From Perca fluviatilis (taxonomy: Eukaryota; Chordata; Actinopteri; Perciformes; Percidae), in NCBI RefSeq assembly GCF_010015445.1, contig NC_053115.1, positions 13,159,024 to 13,223,023 of the forward strand: 64,000 bases of DNA. Reading direction: 5' to 3'. Shown piece after piece: positions 11,662 to 23,402 of the stretch (within the stretch, counting starts at the first letter, position 1; each line of letters begins with the position of its first letter). Made by a program: the position numbers and the translations under genes. The notes below the pieces were generated by a model that saw only the letters and a program-made list of their open reading frames with translations, searched no databases and was not told where the DNA came from.

Positions 11662-12838
11662 TGTAGTGGTGTGTGTGCAGTAAGCTTTGCACCCTGTTGG
11701 TTCTTGAACGCACCTTAACTAGACCAAATTAGCTCCACCTAGACCAAACCCCCTCATTAGCTGAGCTTATATAAAGCACCTGTATCATCATGGCTGCCTC
11801 TTGGCTTTGTCTCTGCCTGTTGGTTGCCACATGGGACCATCTCTGACTTTTAGTTTGCTGCCTGCCTGCCTGCCTGCCTGTTGTCCGCTTGGGCCTGGAA
11901 GGGATTCCAAGCTCCCCTTCCTGGAGTGGTGTGATGAATTCACTTCTCAATTCTTAGCCTACTGAGTACATTTGAGTGAAGGTATGTAACTTAAAGTAAG
12001 CAAGTCTGGTATGATCACTACCTGAGTATATTATCACCTGTTGACCACTGCTTTTAAACTTGTCATTAATGCAATCTTCTGTCTGAATTGTAAGTGGTCA
12101 GCTGCTGTTTTGCCTTAGTTTAGTTGTTTTTGGATTTTAATCATTTAGTATGTTTTTGTTAGTGACCCCCAGGACACTCTGTTTGGATTGCTTGTATTTT
12201 AGCTTATCAACTGTTTTTTTCTTGATTCTGTTAAATTATTTAGCTTTGCAGTGGAGCTAGAAGACAGCTTGTGGTGGAGACTAGGCACATTGGTGTGGTT
12301 CCCTTCACAGATTCTAGTGATAACCGCACGGTGACACGATTTGCAGTGAACCGGTTTGCAGTGACTGTTGATTGCAGTGGGCACATGCGGTGGGTAAGTT
12401 GGTCTACCCCTGGCACACACCCCTAGTAGACTGTCTCTCCACAGCTGGCCTCTGCCCACTGTCTCCCCCTTTTCCTTTGATTATTTAAGCCATAACTGGG
12501 AGTGTATCGGTTTTAAAAAAAATTGACCAGATTGCTAAATATATATTGTAATAACAACTTTTCTACCTTTCCTATTGCAATTTGATCTATACCTAATTTC
12601 TAACCATCCTTTTTTACAGGCCCTTCCAGCCATAAATTATCCATTAATAAATATTTCTTTTGTAACCACATTTCGGTCTTACTTCAGTTAGTGAACCTGT
12701 TTAGCCTTTTGTATAACTGGGGTGCTTGTTGAAGTAGAAATAAACCTATCTTGGGGTGGAAGTCCCTAGGTTGCGTTGTTGGTTAGTTGGACTCGGGTGG
12801 CGGCTCCTCCCCTAGCGCCACCTGCCTTGCCACAAACA
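11662..12838 (+). repeat. 3' LTR of the second gypsy-like element
   Basis: It starts TGTAGTGGTGTG right after a polypurine-like tract (aaaaaatgggggtgga, 11645-11660) and matches the LTR fragment at 9975. A TATA box lies at about 11769, a (CTGC)n-like stretch at 11860-11880 and an AATAAA signal at about 12739. The end near ACAAACA (12838) is inferred from the CA ending and the poly(A) position. Confidence 0.6.
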
Positions 12839-15075
12839 GAAGACGGGTATTTAGCACAAAAAGTGAAACTGACCAGCTAAGTCTTTAAACAAAGACACAA
12901 CACAAAGTGGCAGTTCACACAACCACAATCGCAGTATTGCTTCACACAGCAACTCCATACGGCTTCCACACAGCCGTTGGGCACACTGCTCACTGGAACC
13001 TGCTGTTTCTCTGGTTTGCTGGCTCGACTCTGGCTTCCACTGAAGCCCTCTCCAACTCAGTGTGTCACTCTGGCTTCCACTGAAGCCCTCTCCCCTGTCA
13101 CCGGCTCGGCACAAGTAATTAACGCCTCCCCCTTTTTACAGCTGAGCAGTCTCAGCTGTGGGAGTGACTTCACACACTCAGGTGCACACCTGGAGGGGAT
13201 TATACACAAGAAATAACAGAAACACTGAAACCAAACACTACGGCACAAAGTTTCAGCCATTTAGCAGAGGGGGAAAAAAAAACTTGAGACTGGATACACA
13301 CAGCATAACCTAATTGAATTACATCCACTCAGGATGTCTGTACTGAACCAAGGTCACTATAAACTTGTGGATTCATTTATAATTTCAAAACTTCTCTCCA
13401 GAGCTTTTACACAGTAATGTAGCCTATAATTAAGTGTAAGGCATTTGAGTAGCTGGAAATGATGCAGCACACATTGAAACTGCATAGAGATGGTTGTTCT
13501 GATGGAGAGTGGAAGAGGGAGAGCATTGATGATGCTTTTCAAGAGCTTGATCTAATCGTCTTGAGTAGTTTCGCAAACAGCCTCTTAACTGCATTTCATA
13601 CTCCACAGATGTATGACTTGCATGAATCCTCCCTGCAAGCCTGACTACATGAAGTCTCAGTCAGTGGAAGCTGCAGTCTAAGGAAATGGTTCAGAAAGTC
13701 TTTTTGGAATTGGGAGGATGAACTGTTACATATTTGAAAAGACAGATGAGATTATATCTTCTAAAAGACAGGTATTTTCCCAGACCATGTTTTTAAGATA
13801 GCTGCTACCCTCAATTTCACTTCTATTTACTTTTTTGGTGGCAAAAGTAATGAAAAGGCTTCATGTACTGGTCTTTTTGGCTGGAAAGTATTATATTTTA
13901 TTGTCTTATCAGTCCAGCTTTTGGCAGGATGCTGGAGAAAGAGTGCAGTAAATTACTTCCATAATTTACAGCATGTGCCTAAAGTCTGTTATGCCGTCCT
14001 GAGCTAGGCCAATTTGTTTAATGGGAAAGTCTTTTAATGTTATTGATTTTCAGGGTAATTCTTTCATAAGGATACATGATTTCTAGTAGCGAAAACAGGA
14101 GATTCAGGGACCCAAGTGGGGCACCCCCTAATCCTGATGTAGCCTATTCATCCGAGCCTGTCCTCTCTAGAACCCATTGCCCCCGTCGCCTCACTGGGGT
14201 CAAAGCACCAGGGTTGTTAGTGAGTATCCTCTTTTATGAAGCTTCATCTCTAATGAGGCCCACTAAACTCAGTGCCCAGTCAACCAACTCTCATTTGATC
14301 TCTCTTGCCTCTTTTCTCTCTCTTATCTTTTCTCTCTCTTATACTGTTAACACAACGTAGTAGCCAAACTAAAAGTCGGCAGTATTTTAATAACTTACAG
14401 TAACCTTTGAATAACCTGGTAGCAATTTGTCAAAGGAAAGATGACTTTATTAATAAAAGTTATTTTAGTTACTTTGGCAAGTTTCACATAATAAATTTTT
14501 AAGTTGCATTACTTGCCCATAAATTGCTTGTTGTGACTGAAACTGATAACCATCTTAAACCAAACAATGTGGCTGAAGCCAAATTTACTATTATAGGGAA
14601 AAGCAATGCGCAGAACGAATCGCTTGAGAAATGATATCCAGTGCCTTACCAGACCAAATGCAAACATTTAGAGAAAAGGCGATATGAGGACCGAGACTAG
14701 CTGTAACTCATATGTTGCATGTCACCCATCCATCCCTCATGTCATTCTCCACTTAAAGCTGTCCATTGAAGCAGAAAGGCCATAAAGGATCTTGTAAAAA
14801 AAACAGCATGCAATGCATGAATTGTATAAATACATAACCAACAAGTGCTACAACAACAGGAGGCAAACCGCATTATAACAGGTGCTGGCAATAAATGGTG
14901 ACATTTAAAGCAAAAACGATAAGCCCTGCCTTCTGTTACGCTTTCCATTCTCACAAGGCACATGCAGTTTACAGTGGTGGATTTACCACTTGAAATTCGC
15001 AGTAGCCTAATTTTTGGAAGAATGGGTTTTACTTATGGTATTTTACACGGAAGAGAAAAGAGCAGTTCTCAATTC
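12839..15075. other. Intergenic, no gene seen
   Basis: I find no coding exon with convincing splice sites. A 24-bp word (tctggcttccactgaagccc and its next bases) occurs twice at about 13029 and 13070. There are CT-rich stretches at 14300-14340. Open frames here are short and lack recognisable domains. Confidence 0.5.
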
Positions 15076-15183
15076 TAGGTCAGAAAAATATGCTAGGGAC
15101 AGACAGTTGTCATTTCAGCCGACAAAACCTATTGTTGTCGCATGAAATGACGACTGTCTGTCGCAAGCATATTTTTATGACCT
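15076..15183. repeat. Near-perfect inverted repeat (MITE-like hairpin)
   Basis: The left arm (aggtcagaaaaatatgctag ... gccgacaa) is mirrored by the right arm (ttgtcgcatgaaatgacgac ... tatttttatgacct), with only about 8 bp between the arms. An element consisting almost wholly of its two inverted ends would look like this. Confidence 0.7.
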
Positions 15184-15433
15184 GGATCTAACTAACGTAA
15201 AGTCATCCAGACTCTAAAACTCTGGGAGTTGGCTGAAGATCCTATCTTTTTAATGTTGAAATCAACAAAACCTGTCGAAAGTCTTACATCTAATATGATG
15301 GCCGCATTATACAATGCTACAAGACTGAGGCTAAAGCTACATATCCCAGGTAAGATGTTAGCATGCTCACAAGTTGATGATTCATGAAGAAGACCTGGAA
15401 ATAAAGGAGTAGCAGTGTTTGTTTAGGGTATAG

Positions 15434-15485
15434 ATAGATGGATGGATGGATGGATGGACTTTATTAATTCCAAATTGGGAAATGA
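15434..15485 (+). repeat. (GGAT)n with LINE-like 3' tail
   Basis: A run of GATGGATGGATG is followed by ACTTTATTAATTCCAAATTGGGAAATG. That resembles, in reverse orientation, the end found on many fish LINEs (consensus ttgatcccaaattgggaaat). It is probably a truncated retroelement end. Confidence 0.5.
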
Positions 15486-16097
15486 CTCTGTTACAAGTAG
15501 CAAGTTTCCAAGGAGGACATACACACATACTCACTCACACACAAACCAAAAATACAAGAAATATACTAGAAATAATAAATAAGATGAAAACAAATATGGT
15601 TAAATTAAATAAAATGGCAAATATTATAAAAAGCCAGAACAACTGAAAAATATACTTAGATGAACAAGAATGTACATGTACAGTATATACAAGTGTAGAA
15701 TAAAAATGTACAACCTACATACATAGTATACATATCACAAAATCACAAAACAATTATAATATTAAAATATGTTTTAGCCCCAGTGTATGGCTTTGTAGGC
15801 CTACTGTAACTATAAACCGGGATGAACAGGGTTATGTAACCTGTGACATCACAAAATAATGATACTATAGGCTCCTTTGGAAGTAATACTAGATTAATAC
15901 TGTAGGTAGAAAGCTAGTTAGCTGGGCATGCTAACATTTGCACAGATTTCCCTGTTTTCTTGGATAGGGGGATCAGACAAATACAGCTGCACATTTAATC
16001 CCCGAGATTTATGGCAGTGCATATGTGCACCTAGGCTGGCATCAACATTAAAAGGCTGCTGGGAAATGTGATGGCAGGGCCAAGAGACGGCAAGGGA

Positions 16098-16305
16098 CGG
16101 TAATTTATCTACAGTGCGACAGAAAGTCACATGGTTATGACACAATCGTTAGCCTATTTTTATAAAATCGGCTGCTACGGGGCCATTACGTGAGGTACAA
16201 GGTAATGGAGCCTTTTATACATTGTCATGTTTCTTTAGAAATAAACAATGGACAAAAGTCTTTAAACGCTTCAGTTGTAAAGTTAGTCGCTGTCAAAGTG
16301 ACACC
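16098..16305 (+). repeat. Dispersed repeat, copy B
   Basis: This is the second copy of the sequence at 11245-11455, same strand, with shared words ggttatgacacaatcgttag and tacaaggtaatggagcctttt. It lies in otherwise featureless intergenic DNA. Confidence 0.7.
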
Positions 16306-18676
16306 AAAATGAAATTGTACAAGGTATAATTCCAGTTAAATGGTATGCCATCAGCTCCTTCAACGTGTGCATGATTCATCATACTGTAAAGCAGAATGTG
16401 GCCGTCCGATCGGCACACAGAAAAAGAGTCACCTGGTTGAATGGCAAAATTGACTTGACTCCAGTCAAGTCCAGTCAGACATGCAATAGATGTCGTGTGT
16501 ACAGAATAGACCAACATAATAAAATTACAATATAGACAATCAACAAAATGATAGATTGAATGTGAACATATGTGAATAGGATGAATCCAGGAGGATATCA
16601 AGCAGCTTCCAGGTGTCGCCAAAAAGCTGAGCCACATGACCTCCATTCCACCATTTAACCCTGAAAGAGGACAGGCTACACAAACACACAAGAAGCAAAA
16701 CTGAAACGCATCATTCACACAGATAGAATAAAACGAACAGAGAGAGAGTATCTCCTTGACAATAGAGATGTGGGATGAACAGTAAGAAGCCAGAATCCTG
16801 TGTCCTGTGTTGATTCTCCTGCAAAACAATCATTCTCCAAATACCTCTTAAATCTAAGACTTGTTTCTTTCACACAAATTCTCAAATCTACATTATTTTC
16901 AATCCTTTATATAATTATATTTATATAATTTCTTGTAGCATTTTATGTCCAAGCATTACCCTCCAGCTCTTTCCAAAAGCTGGCATTAAGGGGAAGAAAC
17001 AAGTGAAGTGAGTACTCTGCTGTTGATGGTATTTGTGACTGAGGTCTGTAATCCTATTATGGACAAATTAATTTCCTGTGATGCTTATTATGGATTTTCC
17101 AAGAGATTATATATAGTAATTAGACCACATGGCAAATCATATCAGTGTAAAGCCACAACTCTTTATAGCATGAGAGACTTTGGTCTCAGTGACTTAAGAG
17201 GTCTAAATCAGGAGGGAAGGACTGCTTAATAATTAGTCCTTGAGTTTTAATCTGTGAGATTTACCTTAGTTTTCCAGAAAGTTAGTTTTAAGAGGAATTT
17301 GATAGGAAGAAAATCTAAATCCATATATCCAATATATATTATCCTAAATAATGATATTGTTACACAACATATACAGTCTATAACTTCATAATTCTGTTAA
17401 ATTATCTTTGTCTTCCAACAGTCTTCATTGACCCTCTACAACTTGCTTTAGGGCATCACATTAGTTACTGACTACACTGACAACACATCACTGACTCTCT
17501 GCCTCTATTACTGACTTACTATGTTACTACCTCTGTAGTTCCTCATGAAGCATTATTCATGCAGCCACATCTCTCTGACTGGCCCTTAAAATCACTTACA
17601 CTCCTGCCAACATACAATATATGCTTTAATTTCCACAGGATCATAGAGATGTAGGTGTAATCCTCCCGCCTCCTCTGTGAAGAACAGATCGATGTGTCAT
17701 AGAGCGGTCACACAGAAGCAAAAAAAGAAGGAGGATATGTGAGATGTGACAAACCATAGAAAAATCATATTTTCAGTTGACACGTGTGCGTGTGTGTGCG
17801 TGTGTGTGTGTTTGGGATAAAACCAGAGATGGCTACATCCCAAGATATATCATATTTGCCACTAGTACTATTGGATCATTAGATCATTTCATCAAGGTAA
17901 TAACTCATCAGCAAGATTGGTTCAAGCAAAGATGACATGAACCAACAGCAGAGTTGAAAAGCAGAACTGTAATCTGTAAAACCGTGGTTTTTCATTAAGG
18001 TTTTGTCAACATGTGATGTCTAAATAAAAGCCTTAACATGATAATTCTATCACAGAGATACAGACACAGTGCAGTATTCTTCTTTGATTTACATTAGGAT
18101 GATTTTTTTAAATCTAAAATGTTCTAGCAACATTGAGGCACTTTTTTACGTCTGTTCCACCTATTGTCAAACTGTTTTCAAGGCTGACGCGAATCATCTG
18201 CTCAGTAACGTAAACATACGGCTTCAGTTAAGCTGCAAAAACCTTGAATCAGCCAACTGTTAGTCTGGGCCAAACTCATAAGCAGCAGCCTGTTATCTGA
18301 CATTTCTGAGAGCGATCGTTCTATTCCTCTTTCCATAAATGAACACACCTAACAAAGTAGAGAGAATGCCATTTGGCATTTACTAAACACAATTCAAACT
18401 GCTGAATAAAAACTGCTCTGCTGGCTCCATCTGAGGAAATTTTGCCAGCAGAAATATTTTCATGATACATTTGCTACCATTGTGGCAAACCAGACTCTGA
18501 ACAAGCAAGCATTACGCAATAGGAGATGCGAGAGCACCGTTTGACTTAATAACTGACTGATCTAAATTTGGATCATGACGGTCTCTTGTGATTGACTATA
18601 GATTTATTGGCAACAGTATCATGGTATGCTCCGTTGTAATACCTAGGTAGAGGTGTTTTCTTTATGCAAACCCTTA
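16306..18676. other. Intergenic, no gene seen
   Basis: Only short open frames without domains are present. A (GT)n run lies at about 17785-17811. I see no repeat family I can name. Confidence 0.5.
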
Positions 18677-19177
18677 AAGTGCTCATATTATGCACATTTT
18701 CAGGTGCATAATTGTATTTAGAGGTTGTACCAGAATAGGTTTACATGGTTTAATTTTCAAAAAACATCATATTTTTGTTGTACTGCACATTGCTGCAGCT
18801 CTTCTTTACACCCTGTGTGTTGAGCTCTCTGTTTTAGCTACAGAGTGAGACATCTCACTTCTGTTCAATCTGCATGCACAGTACCTAGGTAAGGACAACT
18901 AGCCAGTCAGAAGCAGAGTATGAGGGAGTGCCACGCTAGCAGCTAGGCGAGCATTATAACGTGTTACAAAGTGACGCACGTTTGTCACGGAAGTAAAGGC
19001 TGGACTACAATAGAGCTGTTTGGAGCAGTTTGTGAGCAGTGTTTCCTGTTGAAATGGTAAGTCCCTTTAGGATGGCCTTTGTGCTTTTTCACTTTGTAAA
19101 CCTATTACATGCACAAAAAAATATATATAACACAATAAAAGAAAGGGAAAAAGCCAAAAAGCATAGTATGAGCACTT
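18677..19177. mobile_element. MITE, ~500 bp, TIR AAGTGCTCATAYTATGC
   Basis: The left end aagtgctcatattatgc (18677) is matched by gcatagtatgagcactt at the right (19161-19177). The interior is non-coding. The long terminal match and lack of coding capacity indicate a non-autonomous DNA transposon. Confidence 0.75.
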
Positions 19178-19211
19178 GTTTTGCTTTCTGGAAGTTCTGC
19201 TATTTGCCAGT

Positions 19212-19630
19212 TTAAAGGAATAGTTTGACATTTTGAAAAAAAGCACTTATTCACTAGAATAATTTACTTTGCAAATGAGAAACACTGAATGTAAATATAG
19301 CTTTTGTTTGTTTCCAAGAGAACTCCACCGGACACCACTAACTTAGACTGGAAACGGGGTGGAAACAGCTAGCATGGCTCTGTTGAAATGTAACAAAATT
19401 AATCTACAATCACCTCTAAAGCTCACTGATTATTTCTCATTTGTATAATCTGTACACAACTGAAGTGGGGAAAAAAACAAGCTGTAGTTTTTACAAGGGT
19501 TTATGTGACACTATTTCTTGGCCGGACGCAGTGACTTCCTGCAATATTTAATGGTCGTGTGGCAACCTCACTCTCGCGACAACACGGTAAGAAAGCAAAT
19601 ATTCCCCAAAATGTCAAACTATAGCTTTAA
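19212..19630. mobile_element. MITE, ~420 bp, TIR TTAAAG-ATAGTTTGACATTTTG
   Basis: The left end (ttaaaggaatagtttgacat at 19212) and the right end (atgtcaaactatagctttaa at 19611-19630) are inverted copies over about 25 bp. A short related element lies at 40965-41086. The interior is non-coding. Confidence 0.75.
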
Positions 19631-19733
19631 GGTTTGTCATTTAAATGATGACTTGTATGTGTTCATGATTAAACCCTAATGTACTTTGGCACACACTGCT
19701 TCCCCACAGTTGTCTTATCAAACTAGAAACTGT

Positions 19734-19940
19734 TGTGGCCAGGTTGGCTCAGTTGGTAGAGCAAGCGCACATATACTGAGAGGTTTATGCCTCAACGCAG
19801 ATGTCCAGGGTTGAAATCTGACCAGTGACGATTTCCTGCATGTCTTCCCCCTCTCTCTCCCCTTTCTCACCTAGCTGTCCTGTCCATTAAAGGCAGAAAT
19901 GCCCTAAAACTAATCTAAAGAAAGTAAACAAAAAAAAAAC
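19734..19940 (+). mobile_element. tRNA-derived SINE, copy 1
   Basis: A tRNA-like head carries an A box (TTGGCTCAGTTGGTAGAGC, 19744-19762) and a B box-like GGTTGAAATCT (about 19810). A CT-rich body and aaaggcagaaatgccc follow, then an A-rich tail at 19915-19940. The same head, body and tail occur at 50434. Divergence in the B box and the long tail show that it is a SINE, not a tRNA gene. Confidence 0.8.
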
Positions 19941-20386
19941 TAGAAACGGTTTATGTGCAGAGTAAATAAATGTGATTCCTTCTTTACCCAAGACACTGTT
20001 CCCATTTTATGCAATTTATTAAAATTGCCACAGTACTTGGACCATAGATTGACCATTAAGTTGATCACAAAGTTAAATTAATTATTTTCCCTGTCATGAT
20101 AAACTATGAGGTTTTTACATACACAGCATAGTGTTCTCCAGTAAAGGGCTGTAGTCTACAGACTGGGCTAATAATAACTCTGGTCTCCTGAAGTGGCTGG
20201 CTGCAGGACAGAGCCGCAGTAAAGTAGTTCACAGGCTCCCTGCAGGCTACTCTGAAGAGATAAATACTGCTCCCCTGGAGTGAAAGAAACGTCAATAGAT
20301 GTCTGGAAAACTTGTGTATCTGACACACAAAGCTGAAACTAAAACAGGGACAGAGTACCACACTCAAGTACAAGTATGTGAGTATT

Positions 20387-22331
20387 TAAAGGGGTGATAG
20401 AATGCAAAACCAATTTTACCCTGTCATAGTTGAATAACGACCATTCAGTGGGTAAATAGGACATACATAGAAGCTCAAAATCCCATTGACACTCCTTTAC
20501 TATGAAAATCTCATATTTTGAAACTGGCGCTGAAAACGGGCGAATCTCAACAAAGCTGGAAGTTGACGTCAACCTCCCAAAAATCGTAACCTTTGTCAGC
20601 CCATGGGTGTATTAAGAGAACGGTCACGCCCCAACATTTACATACTGCTACACAACTGACCTGAGATCAGGTAGTCTTCTGAATCTAGGTCATGCAGATC
20701 TCTGCTATTCCATTACAAAATTCACTTCTGAAACTTTTTTATGCGAGAAATCAACCATGTAAAGCTCAAATATGGGCCGTTTTACGAAATGGATGGCTAA
20801 TTGCAGATTTGGTCCGACTGTGTGTCGGAGTTCAGCCGCTGGTGCTGCCTTTGTAGCTGCCTCGCTGCCTGGCCTGCCTTCCTTCACAGACCCCGGCCTG
20901 CTGTGAGCTCGATTGAGCTCCGTCAAGGCTAGCAGCCCACAGCACCTCATACCCGCGCAGAGTCACTGCTTTGTGGGTGAATGACTACCAAACGCCGCTG
21001 CCTGGACAGAGCTCCAGGGCCTGCAGTTCCCCTCTTCCTAATGCCAGGTGTGTGTGAGTGAGAGTGCGGTCAGCGAGCTTTTTACGCCAGCAATCTCTTA
21101 CCACAGATTCTAGTTAATCTTAAAATGTGTGTAATTATAATGTGTTGAGTTATTTAAACAAACGATTGGGGAAATAAACGCCGCTTGTCCGCGAGTCTCA
21201 TTGATAAAGCCTGCGGCTGGATGGAGCTCTATCAATGAGAGCTAGCTAGCCTCCTCTTAGAAGTCCTCTGAAATTCACAAAAATTCATTAACTTGAAATT
21301 GGACACCGTTGTTAGGTTTATAAGACATTTAGTTAGATGTTGTATATGTGGCGTGACGAAATTCAAACTGTAAATATACTCGAATTAGACCGAAAATGAA
21401 GCTAACTATCCGTGATTTGTAGCTACATATAGCTAGAATTGAAGGGACAGTCGCAGCTAACGAAACACCTAGCTAGTCTTCACAAATATTCATTAACTTG
21501 AAATCGGACACCATTGTTAGCTTTATAAGACATATAGTTAGATGTAAGTGGTGTGACATGTGTGTAACATGTGGTAAGAGATTGCTGGTGTAGTAACAAC
21601 CTCGCTGACGGCGCTCTCACTCACACACAACGGGCCATTTAGCTAGCAGGAAGAGGGGAGTTGAAGGCCCTGGAGCTCTGTCAGGGCAGCGGTGTTGGTA
21701 GTCCCTGCTGTGGGCTGCCAGCCGTGACGGAGCTCCAAGTACCTCATAGCAGGCCGGGGTCTGTTAAGGAAGGCAGGCCGGGCGGCGAGGCAGCACTGGC
21801 GGGCGGCGAGGCAGCACCGGCGGGCGGGCGAGGCAGCACCGGCGGGCGGGGAGGCAGCATCGGCAGGCGGCGAGGCAGCACCGGCGGGCGGGGAGGCAGC
21901 ACCGTTGGCTGAACTCGACACACAGTCTTACCAAATTTGCAATTAGCCATCAATTTTCGTAAAACGGCCCATATTTGAGCTTTATATAGTTGATTTCTCG
22001 CTTGAAAAAGTCTCAGAAGTGAATTTAATAACGAAATAGCCCGACAAACAATGTATAACTTTGCAGTGTCTGAAATATGAGGCCTGCTGCCGAGTCTCCC
22101 ATGTGTTTCTATGTAGTTTGCTCAAACCAATCAGCACGTAGCTCATTCGGAATATTAATGAGCATACCATATTTGGAAGAAAAGCAAGTAGACCCATATT
22201 CACAGGGTAGTTAAGGGCCTAATAAAATAGCATTCGGGCAATTTTCAGCCCAACCAATGTTACATATCCCATTAGGAGACCTTAAGGAACAGTGTAAAAT
22301 ACCCTATATAATCATTCTATCACCCCTTTAA
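20387..22331. mobile_element. Large foldback-type element (~1.95 kb)
   Basis: The outer ends are inverted copies: ttaaaggggtgatagaatg (20387) and cattctatcacccctttaa (22313-22331). Further matching arms continue inward. Examples are caaatatgggccgttttacg (20767) with cgtaaaacggcccatatttg (about 21957), and ctcttaccaca (about 21095) with tgtggtaagag (about 21570). The centre (21120-21560) holds a direct repeat of about 70 bp (attcattaacttgaaat-ggacacc at about 21285 and 21490). A GC-rich minisatellite occupies part of the right arm. I find no transposase. It looks like a non-autonomous palindromic DNA element. Confidence 0.8.
21775..21905. repeat. GC-rich minisatellite in the right arm of the foldback element
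   Basis: Repeated units of about 18-26 bp are built from GGCGGGCGGCGAGGCAGCAC and close variants. They make long chance open frames on both strands rich in Gly/Ala/Pro. The left arm has only a single degenerate counterpart, so the array expanded after the arms formed. Confidence 0.85.
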
Positions 22332-22342
22332 GTGTACAAGAT

Positions 22343-22525
22343 CTTATACGGCCTGGCTCCTGCATGCTTACTGGTGTTGTTTGTATGTTTTTTTATTGTG
22401 CCCTGCCAGGGGACTGCAGATGTAAATTAGCCTGAGGCTAACTCTGGTACAATGAATCTAATTGTAACATTTATGTTTAAAATTGTACATGGTCCCTAAT
22501 AAATTTAATTTAATTTAAAAAAAGT
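22343..22525 (+). mobile_element. LINE 3'-end fragment
   Basis: A stretch with CCTGGCTCCTGCATGC, GGGACTGCAGATGTAAATTA and GTACATGGTCCCTAATAAAT ends in TTTAATTTAATTTAAAAAAAG. This has the form of a non-LTR element 3' UTR with a simple tail. No coding part remains. Confidence 0.55.
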
Positions 22526-23348
22526 AAAACTCCAAATAGATACACAACGTGCACTACAGCATGTGTTGTATGTCCATACATACATTATCGGACAGACAAA
22601 TTGCTTTCTTCTGTTCCTTTCTGTCCTAAACCTTAGATCAATTTGTTAAAGATGAGAAACCATTACTTATGAATTACTGTTCTGAGGCTGAAATATATTT
22701 GTTTCCGGTCAGAGATCTATTTACAATAGACTAATATCCATCTCCAATGCCCTCTGCTTCTAACCTACCTGCAGCTACTGACCATAAACCATATTTATTT
22801 ATTATTCATGCCATCATCATGGGTTATGAACTGACATATGCACTGAATGCTTAAGCTGGAGATCCATCAACATTTGAATGAGATCCCTGGAGAAGTCTCA
22901 TCACACCGCTCACTCAACTGCAACAGCTGTCAGACTTTGAAACCTCTGTAGCTCATAAAATACTGATGCTCACTGTTATTTTTAGATATAAAGGGCATGG
23001 TGATTGCTCAAAATGTCCCTTTTATGTGAAGTTGGTGTGGAGGGAAACCACTGTATGCTCCTAGAATTATTTTTGATAAAATTGTAGACTACGATGACTT
23101 TTTGGGTGGACTTTTTATGGAGTCCGACATCCAAGAGATATAATGTTTATTTCAAAACCTGGGTCAAATAAGGCCAAAACTACCTACTTGGCTAAATGCC
23201 ACAGGAAGAAAACCAGTTTCTTTCATAATTTGAAATTGAATCACATATTTTAGGTATCAATTGCGTGCAGTTTATAATTAACCCCCTGAAAAGCCTCCAG
23301 AAAAAGCTGTGTGAATTATGTGTTTTGGTTGTAAAAGACTAATAAAAT

Positions 23349-23402
23349 CTACCCCTCGCTGATTTGAGTTAAGTAACTGTAAGTCAAATCAGTAAGGGGT
23401 AG
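23349..23402. repeat. Short hairpin (inverted repeat)
   Basis: ctacccctcgctgatttga and tcaaatcagtaaggggtag form ~19-bp arms with one internal mismatch around a ~16-bp loop. Its function is unknown. Confidence 0.65.

Noticed and set aside
19744..19820. tRNA gene
   Set aside because: It has A and B boxes but no foldable full cloverleaf, and carries a SINE body and A-rich tail. The same applies to 50441-50520.
21643..21953. Long open frames rich in Ala/Pro/Gly on both strands
   Set aside because: They arise from the GC-rich minisatellite; no domain, and frames are open in several registers.
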